A stretch of 64,000 nucleotides of DNA from positions 124,001-188,000 of the forward strand of contig NZ_AQWN01000003.1 in assembly GCF_000376385.1 (NCBI RefSeq). Direction: 5' to 3'. The translations under genes were made by a program, and so were the position numbers. Of this stretch, positions 7,608 to 15,709 are shown piece after piece. The first letter of the stretch is position 1; each line of letters begins with the position of its first letter. This stretch comes from Desulfurispora thermophila DSM 16022 (lineage in GTDB: Bacteria > Bacillota > Desulfotomaculia > Desulfotomaculales > Desulfurisporaceae). Below the pieces are notes generated by a model that was given only the letters and a program-made list of their open reading frames with translations, made no database searches and had not been told where the DNA came from.

Positions 7608-8810
7608 ATGTTCCCAATGCTCAAGGTGGTTCAATATTATACTCCTCAAAAAGTAGTGTTTGGCGTAAATGCCGTAGACAACATTGGTCAGTACATCAAA
7701 GAAATGGGTATAAGCGGAAAGGCTATCATTGTAACTGATCCCGGGGTGGCTCAGGCGGGTATTGCTGACCGGATTGCGCAGGCTCTCAAGAGGGATGGGT
7801 TTGAAGCAGCGGTTTTTGACCAGGGTAAACCTGAACCGGATAATGTGGTCTGTGACCAGGCTGCTGAATTTGCCCGTAAAGAAGGCGGAAGTTTTGTAAT
7901 TGGTCTGGGTGGTGGTAGTGCCATCGATATCGCCAAGGTGGTTGCTCAGCTCCTGGTCCTGCCGGGTAAAACTGAGGATTATCTGGTTAATACCACCTTC
8001 CCCAAAAAGGGAGCACCTATTATTGCCATTCCCACCACGTCCGGAACAGGTACAGAATGTACGATGTATTCAGTAATAACCTTTGCTAAAGATGGCATAA
8101 AGGGCTTTTTCGGTACGCCGACCATTTTGCCGGACATGGCGCTGGTGGATCCTACCCTGACTGTAAGTATGCCGCCTAAAGTTACTGCTTCCTCTGGTAT
8201 CGATGCTCTGTCACATGCTATTGAAACGATGATGGCCAAGCAGGAAAACCCACTCACTGATGCAATTGCTCTTAAGGCGATTGAGTTCATTGCAGAAGCA
8301 CTGCCGGTGGCCGTTTACGAGGGTGATAACCTGGAGGCCCGGGTCAAGATGGCTTATGCTTCAATGATGGCCGGTATGGCTTTTAATGATCCGGGAATCG
8401 TAGAAGGTCACGCTCTGGCGCATACCCTCGGTTCCGTATACCATGTGCCGCATGGTGTTGGTTGTGCAGTTGCTCTGCCCTATGCGATGGAGTATAACAT
8501 GGGTCATTGCATGGAGAAGCTGGCTCGCATTGCTGTGGCTTTGGGTCAGAATACCGCTGGCATGAACGTCCGCCAGGCAGCCCAGGCTGCTGTATATGCG
8601 GTCAAACAGTTGGTGGAAGATGTTGGCATCCCAACTAGCTGGGCACAATTCGGTAAGAAGGAAGATATTCCAATGTTAGCCGGGATGATGGTTGAAAGCC
8701 CATGGATTACCGCTTTTTACGGCTGGTCCAAGCGGCCGATGACCAGAGAGGCGGCAGTAGAACTGCTGACCAGAAGTTATGAAGGCCGTCTGGGAGATAA
8801 ACTGTATTAA
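7608..8810 (+). CDS. Iron-containing alcohol dehydrogenase (first of three)
   Basis: This 400-residue group III (FucO/AdhB-like) NAD(P)-dependent alcohol dehydrogenase has the coenzyme loop GLGGGSAIDIAK and the PTTSGTGTECT segment. The iron ligands are the Asp and His of GIDALSHAIE and the two His of GHALAHTLGSVYHVPHG. ATG at 7608 has AAGGAGG at ideal distance. It probably interconverts an alcohol and the aldehyde used by the AOR encoded at 9377. It carries the fullest upstream control region of the block, with two operators and one direct-repeat element, so it is likely induced by the pathway substrate. The substrate cannot be read from the sequence. Confidence 0.92.
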   Translation: MFPMLKVVQYYTPQKVVFGVNAVDNIGQYIKEMGISGKAIIVTDPGVAQAGIADRIAQALKRDGFEAAVFDQGKPEPDNVVCDQAAEFARKEGGSFVIGLGGGSAIDIAKVVAQLLVLPGKTEDYLVNTTFPKKGAPIIAIPTTSGTGTECTMYSVITFAKDGIKGFFGTPTILPDMALVDPTLTVSMPPKVTASSGIDALSHAIETMMAKQENPLTDAIALKAIEFIAEALPVAVYEGDNLEARVKMAYASMMAGMAFNDPGIVEGHALAHTLGSVYHVPHGVGCAVALPYAMEYNMGHCMEKLARIAVALGQNTAGMNVRQAAQAAVYAVKQLVEDVGIPTSWAQFGKKEDIPMLAGMMVESPWITAFYGWSKRPMTREAAVELLTRSYEGRLGDKLY

Positions 8811-8826
8811 AGCCAGGGGTAAATTA

Positions 8827-8866
8827 GGGAACAGGTTAGACCATCCTGTCTTCCTGCTCCCTCTTC
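8827..8866 (+). other. Imperfect hairpin between alcohol dehydrogenase and ferredoxin genes
   Basis: AGGGAACAGG pairs imperfectly with CCTGCTCCCT, with a second short GAC/GTC stretch inside. It may slow or end transcripts of the dehydrogenase gene; there is no U-run. Confidence 0.35.
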
Positions 8867-8901
8867 CAGTTATGATAATAACGTTTTGGAGGTGACCGCC
8901 A

Positions 8902-9363
8902 GTGTCGAAGGTACTGGTAGTGGACCCGTCTTTATGTACCGGGTGCCATCGTTGTGAAATGTGGTGCTCGCTGACTAAATATGGTGAAGTAAATCCTTCC
9001 CGCAGCAATGTTTATGTGATTCGCCGGGAGCCGTCGGTAGATGTACCCGTAGTATGCATGCAGTGTGGCTTATGTATAGATGTTTGCCCTACCGGAGCAC
9101 TTAAGCGGGATGGAACCACTGATGCAGTGGTAGTGGATGAAAATATCTGCACCGGCTGCGGTACCTGTGTGAAGGTCTGCCTTTATGGAGTGCTCAGAAT
9201 TGATGAAGAAACAGATCTGGCGGCCAAGTGCGACCTGTGTTCCGGTTCACCGGCATGTGCAAGCCATTGCCCGCATGGTGCTCTTCGATACGAGGATGCA
9301 GGTAAAGCTGCGGCCAGGCGCCGGGAGATTTGGGCTATGGCCCACGCAGTAAGGATCAGATAG
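8902..9363 (+). CDS. Polyferredoxin, electron-transfer partner of the AOR
   Basis: The 153-residue HycB/AOR-associated ferredoxin has four cysteine groups: CTGCHRCEMWC near residue 12, CMQCGLCIDVC at about 54, CTGCGTCVKVC at about 90 and CDLCSGSPACASHC at about 113. This would hold up to four [4Fe-4S] clusters. GTG at 8902 is preceded by TGGAGGTGA. The aldehyde oxidoreductase gene begins 13 bp after its stop, so the two form one operon and this protein should take the electrons from aldehyde oxidation. It is cytoplasmic, with no Tat or Sec signal. Confidence 0.9.
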   Translation: MSKVLVVDPSLCTGCHRCEMWCSLTKYGEVNPSRSNVYVIRREPSVDVPVVCMQCGLCIDVCPTGALKRDGTTDAVVVDENICTGCGTCVKVCLYGVLRIDEETDLAAKCDLCSGSPACASHCPHGALRYEDAGKAAARRREIWAMAHAVRIR

Positions 9364-9376
9364 GAGGTGTTAGTTA

Positions 9377-11260
9377 ATGTGGTACGGATTTGCCGGTAAG
9401 CTGCTAAGGGTTAACCTGACCAGCGGTGAATTTAAAGTAGAGGAACTGGATAAAAACGAATTGCGCAAGTATATGGGCTGTACTGGCTATGCAGCCAGGC
9501 TTCTCTATCAGGAAATGCCCGGAGGAATTGATCCCCTGGCTCCAGAAGCTAAAGTGGTGCTTGCCACTGGTGCTGTAACCGGTACTCTTTGTCCCAGCGG
9601 TGGAAGCTATGAGGTTTGCTACAAGTCACCTTTGACCGGTACCTGGAATCAGGCCCGGTCAGGAGGGGCTTTTGGTCCAAAGCTCAAATATGCGGGATTT
9701 GATTTTGTCGTTATTGAAGGTAAGGCAGAAGAGCCAGTCTACTTGTATATCCACGATGGTGAGGTGGAAATTAAACCAGCTAAACACCTTTGGGGGCTGA
9801 ACGTTGAAGAAACCACAGATGCCCTTATTCGCGAACTTGATGATCCTGAAATCTCTGTGGCTACCATAGGTCAGGCGGGTGAAAATGGGGTCCTGTATGC
9901 TGCTTTAATCAATGATAGGGGACGGGCTGCCGGTCGCGGTGGTATTGGAGCAGTGTTTGGCAGTAAAAATTTGAAGGCGGTTGTGGTGAATGGTCGGGGC
10001 GGCGTTAAAGTGGCCCGCCCGAAGGAATTTGCGGAGGCTGTTGAGAAGGCAGAGCAATGGTTGAAAAATTACCCCTTCGCCAGCATTCCTTCTCTGGGTA
10101 CGGTTGGCCTGGTATCGCTAAACAACAGCCTGGGAATCCTGCCGACAAAGAACTTCCAGACAGCTTATTTTGAACAAGCCGATCAGGTTTCAGGTGAAAC
10201 CCTCAACCGGAAATATCAAATTAAACGGCGGGCTTGCTATGGTTGTAGCTTTGCCTGCGGGCGTTATACTTCAGTAAGTAATGGAAAGTTTGCTACGCCT
10301 CCCATGGAGGGTCCGGAATACGAAACTGTAGATATGCTGGGGCCCATTTGTGGGGTTGCCGACCTGGAGGCTATTATTAGAGGAAATTACCTCTGCAACA
10401 TTTATGGTTTGGATACAATTAGCACGGGCATGAGCATTGCTTTTGCTATGGAGTGTTATGAAAAAGGATTGCTAACCGACAGTGACACGGAAGGAATGCC
10501 TTTGCGGTGGGGTGATGGAGAAGTAGTGGTCAAATTGGTGGAAAAAATTGCCCACCGGGAAGGAATTGGCGCATTGCTGGCCCAGGGTGTAAAACGTATG
10601 GCTGAACAGTTCGGTCCTGCCGCTGAAGAGGCAGCTATCCATGTGAAAGGACTTGAACTGCCGGCTCACGAGCCGCGTTCTGAATCCAAGGTGCTCGCTG
10701 TGCAGTATGCCGTTTCTCCGCGGGGGGCCTGTCATATGCACCCCAACTGGGCAAGCACCTGGGACTTCGGTCAACTTGATTGCGGCATGAAGGAATTCGG
10801 GTTGCCCTGGCCGCCCGCAGGGATACAGGATGAATCGTCTCAGAAAGGCGTTGTTTACCGGTATGTGGCGTTACAGGGTGAAATCAGCGAAATCCTGGGA
10901 GCATGTATTTTCTACTCATGGGGTACGGAAGGCAGTTGCATCACGCCGCAGCTTTACGCCGAGATTGTCAGTGCTCTCACCGGGTGGGATGTGACAGCCG
11001 CAGAATTAATGACGGCAGCAGAGCGTTCCTGGAATCTCAAGCGGTGTTTTAACGCCCGTGAAGGTTTTACCCGCAAGGATGATAAGTTACCCAGGCGTTT
11101 TGTCCAGGCTATCCCGAATGGTCCTTCCACAGGGGCCAGGGTGGAGAACCTGGATGCAATGCTTGATGCTTATTATGAAGCTATGGGTTGGGACAGGCAG
11201 ACCGGTCTTCCTGTTCCTGAAAAACTGAGGGAATTGGGTCTGGAATTTGTGGTAAACTAG
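9377..11260 (+). CDS. aor: Aldehyde:ferredoxin oxidoreductase (tungsten/molybdenum), AOR 1
   Basis: The 627-residue enzyme oxidises an aldehyde to the acid, reducing ferredoxin, with a bis-pterin tungsten (or molybdenum) cofactor. The N-domain segment YKSPLTGTWNQARSGG and the GRAAGRGGIGAVFGSKNLKAV motif are typical. The cubane ligands are Cys287, Cys290 and Cys294 (CYGCSFAC) with Cys510 as the likely fourth. ATG at 9377 follows TAGGAGGTG. It works with the ferredoxin upstream and the MoaD-like protein downstream. Both aromatic and aliphatic aldehydes are possible; AOR families do not reveal this by eye. Confidence 0.93.
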   Translation: MWYGFAGKLLRVNLTSGEFKVEELDKNELRKYMGCTGYAARLLYQEMPGGIDPLAPEAKVVLATGAVTGTLCPSGGSYEVCYKSPLTGTWNQARSGGAFGPKLKYAGFDFVVIEGKAEEPVYLYIHDGEVEIKPAKHLWGLNVEETTDALIRELDDPEISVATIGQAGENGVLYAALINDRGRAAGRGGIGAVFGSKNLKAVVVNGRGGVKVARPKEFAEAVEKAEQWLKNYPFASIPSLGTVGLVSLNNSLGILPTKNFQTAYFEQADQVSGETLNRKYQIKRRACYGCSFACGRYTSVSNGKFATPPMEGPEYETVDMLGPICGVADLEAIIRGNYLCNIYGLDTISTGMSIAFAMECYEKGLLTDSDTEGMPLRWGDGEVVVKLVEKIAHREGIGALLAQGVKRMAEQFGPAAEEAAIHVKGLELPAHEPRSESKVLAVQYAVSPRGACHMHPNWASTWDFGQLDCGMKEFGLPWPPAGIQDESSQKGVVYRYVALQGEISEILGACIFYSWGTEGSCITPQLYAEIVSALTGWDVTAAELMTAAERSWNLKRCFNAREGFTRKDDKLPRRFVQAIPNGPSTGARVENLDAMLDAYYEAMGWDRQTGLPVPEKLRELGLEFVVN

Positions 11261-11368
11261 CATAAAAGGGTAACTTCATTAACTGCTGTTCCGCTACGAT
11301 ATATTGCAGTCGGGGTTGTTATTTGGGGTCGCACGATCTGATAAAAATTTGTTTTGTGTTATTCGCCC

Positions 11369-11411
11369 GCCCCTTTTATACCCCGGGCTTAGCCCGGGGG
11401 ATAAAAGGGGC
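11369..11411. repeat. Long near-perfect inverted repeat (20-bp arms)
   Basis: Two 20-base arms with a single mismatch flank a 3-base loop (TTA). The arms begin GCCCCTTTTAT and close with GGGC/GCCC. It lies 109 bp after the AOR stop and about 65 bp before the moaD-like gene. There is no U-run. It could be a transcript-stabilising or terminating hairpin, or a REP-like palindromic element. The rest of 11261-11475 shows nothing else. Confidence 0.7.
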
Positions 11412-11475
11412 ATCCCCGTAGATCGACTAATACATAACCAAATTTGCTTCCATAAAAAAAGGAGTTTAAATAGAA

Positions 11476-11709
11476 ATGCAGGTAAAAGTAAAATTATTGG
11501 GTATTCTTTCTTTTTCCTACCCTGCCTTCAGCAAATTTCATCTTGTTCAACTAAAAGAAGGAGAGACAATTAGAGAGTTACGGGAACGTTTAGGGTTGCC
11601 TTTAAATGAGGTTCGCTTTGTTTCCGTTAATGGGAAAATGGTGGGAGAAGAGTATGTGCTGGTTGAGGGAGATGAGGTTGTTTTCCTCCCGGCTGCCAGC
11701 GGAGGATAA
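11476..11709 (+). CDS. MoaD/ThiS-family sulfur carrier protein 1
   Basis: The 77-residue beta-grasp protein ends in Gly-Gly (AASGG), the C-terminus that is adenylated and thiocarboxylated in MoaD and ThiS. The segments VKLLGILSF, TIRELRERLGLP and VEGDEVVFLPAASGG match MoaD. ATG at 11476 follows AAAGGAG. Small MoaD-like proteins of this kind commonly accompany AOR genes and probably supply the dithiolene sulfur for tungstopterin. An overlapping ORF in another frame (11304-11573) has no ribosome binding site and is not a gene. Confidence 0.88.
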   Translation: MQVKVKLLGILSFSYPAFSKFHLVQLKEGETIRELRERLGLPLNEVRFVSVNGKMVGEEYVLVEGDEVVFLPAASGG

Positions 11710-11840
11710 GAAGCTGTAAAAATATCACAAAACGATAGAATTACATATATTTTTACCGTCATTGATGACGTTTCTGCAGCAGCTATTATTTTCGGGTGGG
11801 GCATTTATCTTATTTTAGCTTTGTCAGGAGATGGTTATTC

Positions 11841-12737
11841 TTGGAGCTAAACCTGCTGCAAAAAACCGAGCTCTGGATTACCGACATTGAACTTCACGGG
11901 GCAAATCTTAACGAAATAGCCGCCGTTACCGCCCGTGTATTGGGATTACCTGCTGAAGCAGTGATGGTGGTAGATGTACGGGACCGGGTGGTGGTGCTGG
12001 ATATCATGCAGCGCACAGTAATGGCTGAACAAATTGTAGGGCGGGAAAAAGAACTGCTTGCAGTCCTGAATCGCGTACCGGGGGTTCGGGCCACATCCAG
12101 TACGACTGTTCACGCCCAGGGCATATTGGGCTTAATTGCTGCCGATCCGGAACAGCGGCAGGAATTGCTGGATCGTTCCACTCACCTGGCGCAGCAGGTG
12201 AGGGCTGGTGTGGCTCGTCGGGGGATGGTTTTTGCTTCTGGCCGGGAAGTCCAGGAAGGTCTTATTGAAGATACAAATTCGCCTTATTTGATCGACCTGT
12301 TTGAGCAGCACGGATACAGGATGCGTTTTGGAGGCATTCTGCCGGACGACCTGGATCTGATTACCGGTCGCCTCCGGTCGGCGGTGGCAGATGGTTACGG
12401 CCTGGTTATCACCACCGGCGGGGTTGGTGCGGAGGATAAAGACTGGATGGTGGAGAGCGTTTCCCGGCTCGATCCAACGGCGGCAACTCCCTGGATTCTC
12501 CATTTTCATGCGGGAATGGGGCGCCATTTGAAAGACGGTGTGCGCATTGCGGTAGGTCAGGTGGAGTTAACCACTCTGGTGGCTTTACCCGGTCCCCACG
12601 ACGAGGTGCAGTTGGCGGCTCCCGTCTTACTGGAAGCGTTGGAAGCAGGTTTGGGCAAAGAAGTTTTGGCCGACACGTTAGCTCGAGTGTTGCGGGAAAA
12701 GTGGCGCCGGGCAATGGTTTACGAGCACCATGGATGA
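11841..12737 (+). CDS. MoaB/CinA-like molybdopterin-binding-domain protein
   Basis: The C-terminal half (about 140-260) is a MoCF_biosynth domain with GREVQEGLIEDTNSPYL and VITTGGVGAEDKDWM, as in MoaB/MogA/CinA proteins that bind or adenylate molybdopterin. The N-terminal 130 residues are not recognised. TTG at 11841 is preferred because TCAGGAGA lies at the right distance; the longer frame from 11796 has no ribosome binding site. Position after the AOR and MoaD-like genes suggests a role in tungsten or molybdenum cofactor assembly. A small perfect hairpin (CGTCAT-TG-ATGACG, 11757-11770) separates it from moaD. Confidence 0.8.
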   Translation: MELNLLQKTELWITDIELHGANLNEIAAVTARVLGLPAEAVMVVDVRDRVVVLDIMQRTVMAEQIVGREKELLAVLNRVPGVRATSSTTVHAQGILGLIAADPEQRQELLDRSTHLAQQVRAGVARRGMVFASGREVQEGLIEDTNSPYLIDLFEQHGYRMRFGGILPDDLDLITGRLRSAVADGYGLVITTGGVGAEDKDWMVESVSRLDPTAATPWILHFHAGMGRHLKDGVRIAVGQVELTTLVALPGPHDEVQLAAPVLLEALEAGLGKEVLADTLARVLREKWRRAMVYEHHG

Positions 12738-12804
12738 AAGAGTAGGACGGGGATTTTTAAAAACGTTTTTTAAAAATGTGCAAAAATTTTTAGGAAGAAT
12801 AGAA

Positions 12805-12830
12805 GGAATTTTATAATTAATGTTGAATTT
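12805..12830 (+). promoter_or_regulatory. Direct-repeat element GGAATTT-N13-GAATTT, copy 3
   Basis: GGAATTT at 12805-12811 and GAATTT at 12825-12830 have the same spacing as copies 1 and 2. The element lies 27 bp before the best palindromic operator of the window. Confidence 0.5.
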
Positions 12831-12856
12831 ATACCAGTAGTGCTAACAAAATATCA

Positions 12857-12887
12857 AAATGGTGTTTGATAATATCAAACACCATTT
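12857..12887. promoter_or_regulatory. Perfect 31-bp palindromic operator (15-1-15)
   Basis: Fifteen-base arms, each containing GGTGTTTGATA or its complement, flank a single central A at 12872 with no mismatch. A one-base centre cannot form a good RNA loop, so a DNA-binding dimer site is more likely than a terminator. It gives the regulon core GTTTGATAATATCAAAC. Confidence 0.75.
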
Positions 12888-12912
12888 AAAAGCTAATTTA
12901 TTATAAATGGGA

Positions 12913-12927
12913 TACGATATTGTCAAA
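12913..12927. promoter_or_regulatory. TTTGATA operator, degenerate second copy before alcohol dehydrogenase 2
   Basis: TACGATATTGTCAAA matches the operator right half as in copy 1 (TGTCAAAC) and keeps GATA on the left. It is centred 48 bp after the perfect copy, as a second site of the pair. The rest of 12738-13085 is AT-rich; a tiny ATG-GTT-AAA-TGA frame behind GGGGAGG at about 12980 is too short to call. Confidence 0.4.
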
Positions 12928-13085
12928 CAACAAACCTTTTCTAAGTTTTAGCAATTAAGGGGGGTCGAAAGACCTATTGGGGAGGTGGAATTAATGGTTA
13001 AATGAACAATCTACATTAACGTATCAACTTGTTGTTGCAATGATGGATAGTTCAAACTTTTAAATTTTAGCAAAGGAGGATTTTT

Positions 13086-14273
13086 ATGTCTGGTTACTCA
13101 AAGTGGTTCAGGATTCCAAGAGATATTGTTTTCGGATGGGGCTGTCTAGAATATCTTAAACAGTTGGAAGGAAAGAAAGCCGTAATTATAACGGATAAAG
13201 TAATGCAGGAGCTCGGCTTTGTAGAAAAAGTAAAAAGTTATCTGGCTGAAGCAGGAATTGAAAGCGCCGTCTTCGACGAAGTAGAACCGGATCCTTCCCG
13301 TCAAACGGTCATGAAAGGCGCTAAGTTAATGCATGAATACCAGCCAGATTTAATCGTAGGTTTAGGTGGCGGATCTGCCATTGATGCCGGTAAAGCTATG
13401 TGGATCTTTTACGAACATCCTGATGTAACCTGGGAACAAATTTTTGTTCCTTTTACCGGAGTTCCTAAGCTAAGAAATAAGGCCAGATATGTGGCTATTC
13501 CTTCTACAAGTGGTACCGCTACCGAAGTAACCCTTGCCGCAGTAGTCACCAACCGCGATGTTCAACCTAATGTTAAAGAATTTACCCTCTCCTATGAAGT
13601 CACGCCCGACATAGCTATTTGCGATCCTGAACTACCTTCCACTATGCCGCCGGTAGTTACCGCTAATACCGGTTTTGACGTAATCGTCCATGCCGTCGAG
13701 GCGTACGTTTCAGTAAACGCTACTGATGTGACTGATCCAATTGCATTGAGATCGGCTGCTATGGCCTATGAGTGGCTGCCCAGGGCTTTTGCTAACGGTT
13801 CCAATAAAGAAGCAAGGGAGAAAATGCACACAGCTTCCCTGATGGCAGGATTTACTTTCACTAATACTGCTCTGGGACTGGTACATAGTACCGCTCACCA
13901 GATCGGAGCAGAATATGGAGTACCACACGGTCGGGCGAACGCAATCATGTTACCATATGTGGTTCAATATAATGCTCCAGCAGCATCTTCCCGTTATGCA
14001 GATCTTGCGCGAGCCTTTGGGTTCGATTCGGTAGATCCATTTGAAGGGACAATCAAGTTCATTAGTGCAATTCGGGGATTGCAGAAACTTCTTGGTATCC
14101 CTGCGTGTCTGAGAGAGGCAGGGATTGAGGAAGATGACTTCATGAAGAAGGTAGATATGCTGGCCCAGAATGCCATGAAAGATGGTAGTACGCCAGCCAA
14201 TCCGCGAGTGCCGACTGTGGAAGAAATCAAGAAAATCTTCCTTTGTGCCTACCACGGAAATGACGTCCTATAA
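13086..14273 (+). CDS. Iron-containing alcohol dehydrogenase (second of three)
   Basis: The 395-residue group III alcohol dehydrogenase has the coenzyme loop GLGGGSAIDAGK, the PSTSGTATEVT segment, the Asp/His pair in GFDVIVHAVEAY and the distal His pair in VHSTAHQIGAEYGVPHG. ATG at 13086 has AAAGGAGG at good distance. It is only distantly similar to the copies at 7608 and 17596, so the three are not a recent duplication and probably differ in substrate. The upstream region carries the direct-repeat element and the perfect palindromic operator. Confidence 0.92.
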   Translation: MSGYSKWFRIPRDIVFGWGCLEYLKQLEGKKAVIITDKVMQELGFVEKVKSYLAEAGIESAVFDEVEPDPSRQTVMKGAKLMHEYQPDLIVGLGGGSAIDAGKAMWIFYEHPDVTWEQIFVPFTGVPKLRNKARYVAIPSTSGTATEVTLAAVVTNRDVQPNVKEFTLSYEVTPDIAICDPELPSTMPPVVTANTGFDVIVHAVEAYVSVNATDVTDPIALRSAAMAYEWLPRAFANGSNKEAREKMHTASLMAGFTFTNTALGLVHSTAHQIGAEYGVPHGRANAIMLPYVVQYNAPAASSRYADLARAFGFDSVDPFEGTIKFISAIRGLQKLLGIPACLREAGIEEDDFMKKVDMLAQNAMKDGSTPANPRVPTVEEIKKIFLCAYHGNDVL

Positions 14274-14285
14274 GATTTTTAATGT

Positions 14286-14310
14286 AGTACGGGGCTTTAG
14301 GCCCCGTACT
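14286..14310 (+). terminator. Strong stem-loop after alcohol dehydrogenase 2
   Basis: A perfect 10-bp stem (AGTACGGGGC with GCCCCGTACT) and 5-base loop lie 13 bp after the stop codon. No U-run follows, so it may be a partial terminator or processing site between this gene and the membrane protein gene. Confidence 0.5.
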
Positions 14311-14344
14311 ACCAAACACCCTTCTAACTAAGGGAGTGAACATT

Positions 14345-15205
14345 ATGGGTATTGAACCTTTGATGGTAATTGGAGCCCTCGGCGGGGGCATACTGGGGGC
14401 AGCCATGGGGGCTCTCCCGGCCATTACGCTGTGGGGTGCTGTTTTGATGGTTGCCGGTCTGGCCGGGCTTGTCACCGGTAAACCCGCATTAGTATGGGAT
14501 ATTGCATTTAACCCGCTTTTCGGTGCACATATTGTATATGCCGGCGGAGCGGCTGCCGCTGCCTATGCATGGTCAAAAGGGGTTATAGAAAGTGGGTTAG
14601 ATATACTCAAACCCTTATCCGGTTTTGGTAGACCAGGTATTCTTTTGGTTGGTGGAATATTCGGCGTTATCGGTATGGTTTTGGAACGCGTAGGCACTGG
14701 CTTGGCGCTCCCTACTGACACTGTAGCGTTATCTGTGGTCATTACAGGTTGGTTAGCCAGGCTGCTTTTTGACCCTAAATGGCGAACTAATCGTGGGAGA
14801 GGTGGAGAAGGTGAAACTTGGTGGCCTAACAGTAAAGAATTGAGCTTGCTTATAGTACTTGGATGTGGAGTAGGATTAGCAGGGGGAATAGCTGCGGCTA
14901 AAATAGGTGATGTGCTTATACCTTTCGGATTGGCGCTATTGTTTCTTATCTATTTACAGATGGGATTTAATGGGTTGCCATGGCATCATATCGTCATAGT
15001 GGCAGGTATGGCTGCAATTGAAGGAAACGGAACTGTTAATGCCATTATTTGGGCAACACTGCTTGGGGCAGTGACAGCTATTATAGCAGGTTTGCTTAAT
15101 AAGCTTTGGATTATTAGAACTAATTCATATATAGACCCTCCAGTTACCAGTATAGCGATAGGTAAAAGTATTATAATTGCTTTAGCTGCGTCTGGATTAT
15201 TATGA
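14345..15205 (+). CDS. Multi-pass membrane protein of unknown family
   Basis: The 286-residue protein has about seven or eight hydrophobic segments (near 5-25, 30-45, 60-78, 97-115, 125-142, 170-190, 195-212, 225-250 and the C-terminal 265-286). I do not recognise the family. The hydrophilic stretch near 145-165 (RTNRGRGGEGETWWPN) is probably a cytoplasmic loop. ATG at 14345 is chosen because AAGGGAG lies 8 bp upstream; an earlier GTG at 14336 would overlap it. Its position between alcohol dehydrogenase 2 and the second AOR group suggests a transporter for the substrate or product. That is inference from position only. Confidence 0.75.
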   Translation: MGIEPLMVIGALGGGILGAAMGALPAITLWGAVLMVAGLAGLVTGKPALVWDIAFNPLFGAHIVYAGGAAAAAYAWSKGVIESGLDILKPLSGFGRPGILLVGGIFGVIGMVLERVGTGLALPTDTVALSVVITGWLARLLFDPKWRTNRGRGGEGETWWPNSKELSLLIVLGCGVGLAGGIAAAKIGDVLIPFGLALLFLIYLQMGFNGLPWHHIVIVAGMAAIEGNGTVNAIIWATLLGAVTAIIAGLLNKLWIIRTNSYIDPPVTSIAIGKSIIIALAASGLL

Positions 15206-15265
15206 AAACACCGCAAGGGGTTTCACCACTGGAGGAAGTTGAAGCCACAGGTGTTGTGAGAGGAC

Positions 15266-15283
15266 GGGGGGTAGCAGCCCCCC
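15266..15283 (+). terminator. G/C-only hairpin after the membrane protein gene
   Basis: GGGGGG-TAGCAG-CCCCCC, followed by TCTTACTCGTTT. It is a short but strong stem that probably ends the membrane-protein transcript. The region 15206-15454 otherwise shows nothing. Confidence 0.45.
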
Positions 15284-15454
15284 TCTTACTCGTTTCCCCC
15301 AGAGGTTGGGACATTGGATTTTGGTTTCAATTGGGGTTTAGCGACTGTATCACTTAAGGGACAAAAAACTCCCCTTCCAGATAAGATTACATGAATCATT
15401 GCTTTCCTCCGGTATTTGTACTGCTAAACAGTTGTGATAAGGGGTCTTCTTGTT

Positions 15455-15700
15455 ATGAAAGTAAAAGTTAAGCTGCTTGCACCTTTTAAGTTCTGTGACG
15501 ATACGGCAGAGGCCGAATTAGACATGCCTCGAAACAGTACCGTGAGGGATTTAGTCAGTTTAATTGCCGGGCGAAGCAACATAGATAAATATGGCCGGGA
15601 CCAGGTAATGATTCTTACCGGCAACAAAATAGTTGGTTATGATGACCTGATTGACAAAGACATGGAGGCATGGATTATGCTACAGCCTATGGGAGGTTAA
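15455..15700 (+). CDS. MoaD/ThiS-family sulfur carrier protein 2
   Basis: The 81-residue beta-grasp protein ends in PMGG, the Gly-Gly tail used for thiocarboxylate formation. MKVKVKLLAPFKF, STVRDLVSLIAG and the C-terminal MLQPMGG match the MoaD pattern. ATG at 15455 has AAGGGG at about 10 bp; the longer frame from 15434 lacks a ribosome binding site. It precedes the second AOR gene by 9 bp and should serve cofactor assembly for it, as the copy at 11476 does for AOR 1. Confidence 0.87.
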   Translation: MKVKVKLLAPFKFCDDTAEAELDMPRNSTVRDLVSLIAGRSNIDKYGRDQVMILTGNKIVGYDDLIDKDMEAWIMLQPMGG

Positions 15701-15709
15701 GGTGAGCTG

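Noticed and set aside
11304-11573. ORF overlapping the moaD-like gene
   Set aside because: It runs through the long inverted repeat, has no ribosome binding site, and the MoaD-like frame is clearly the real one.
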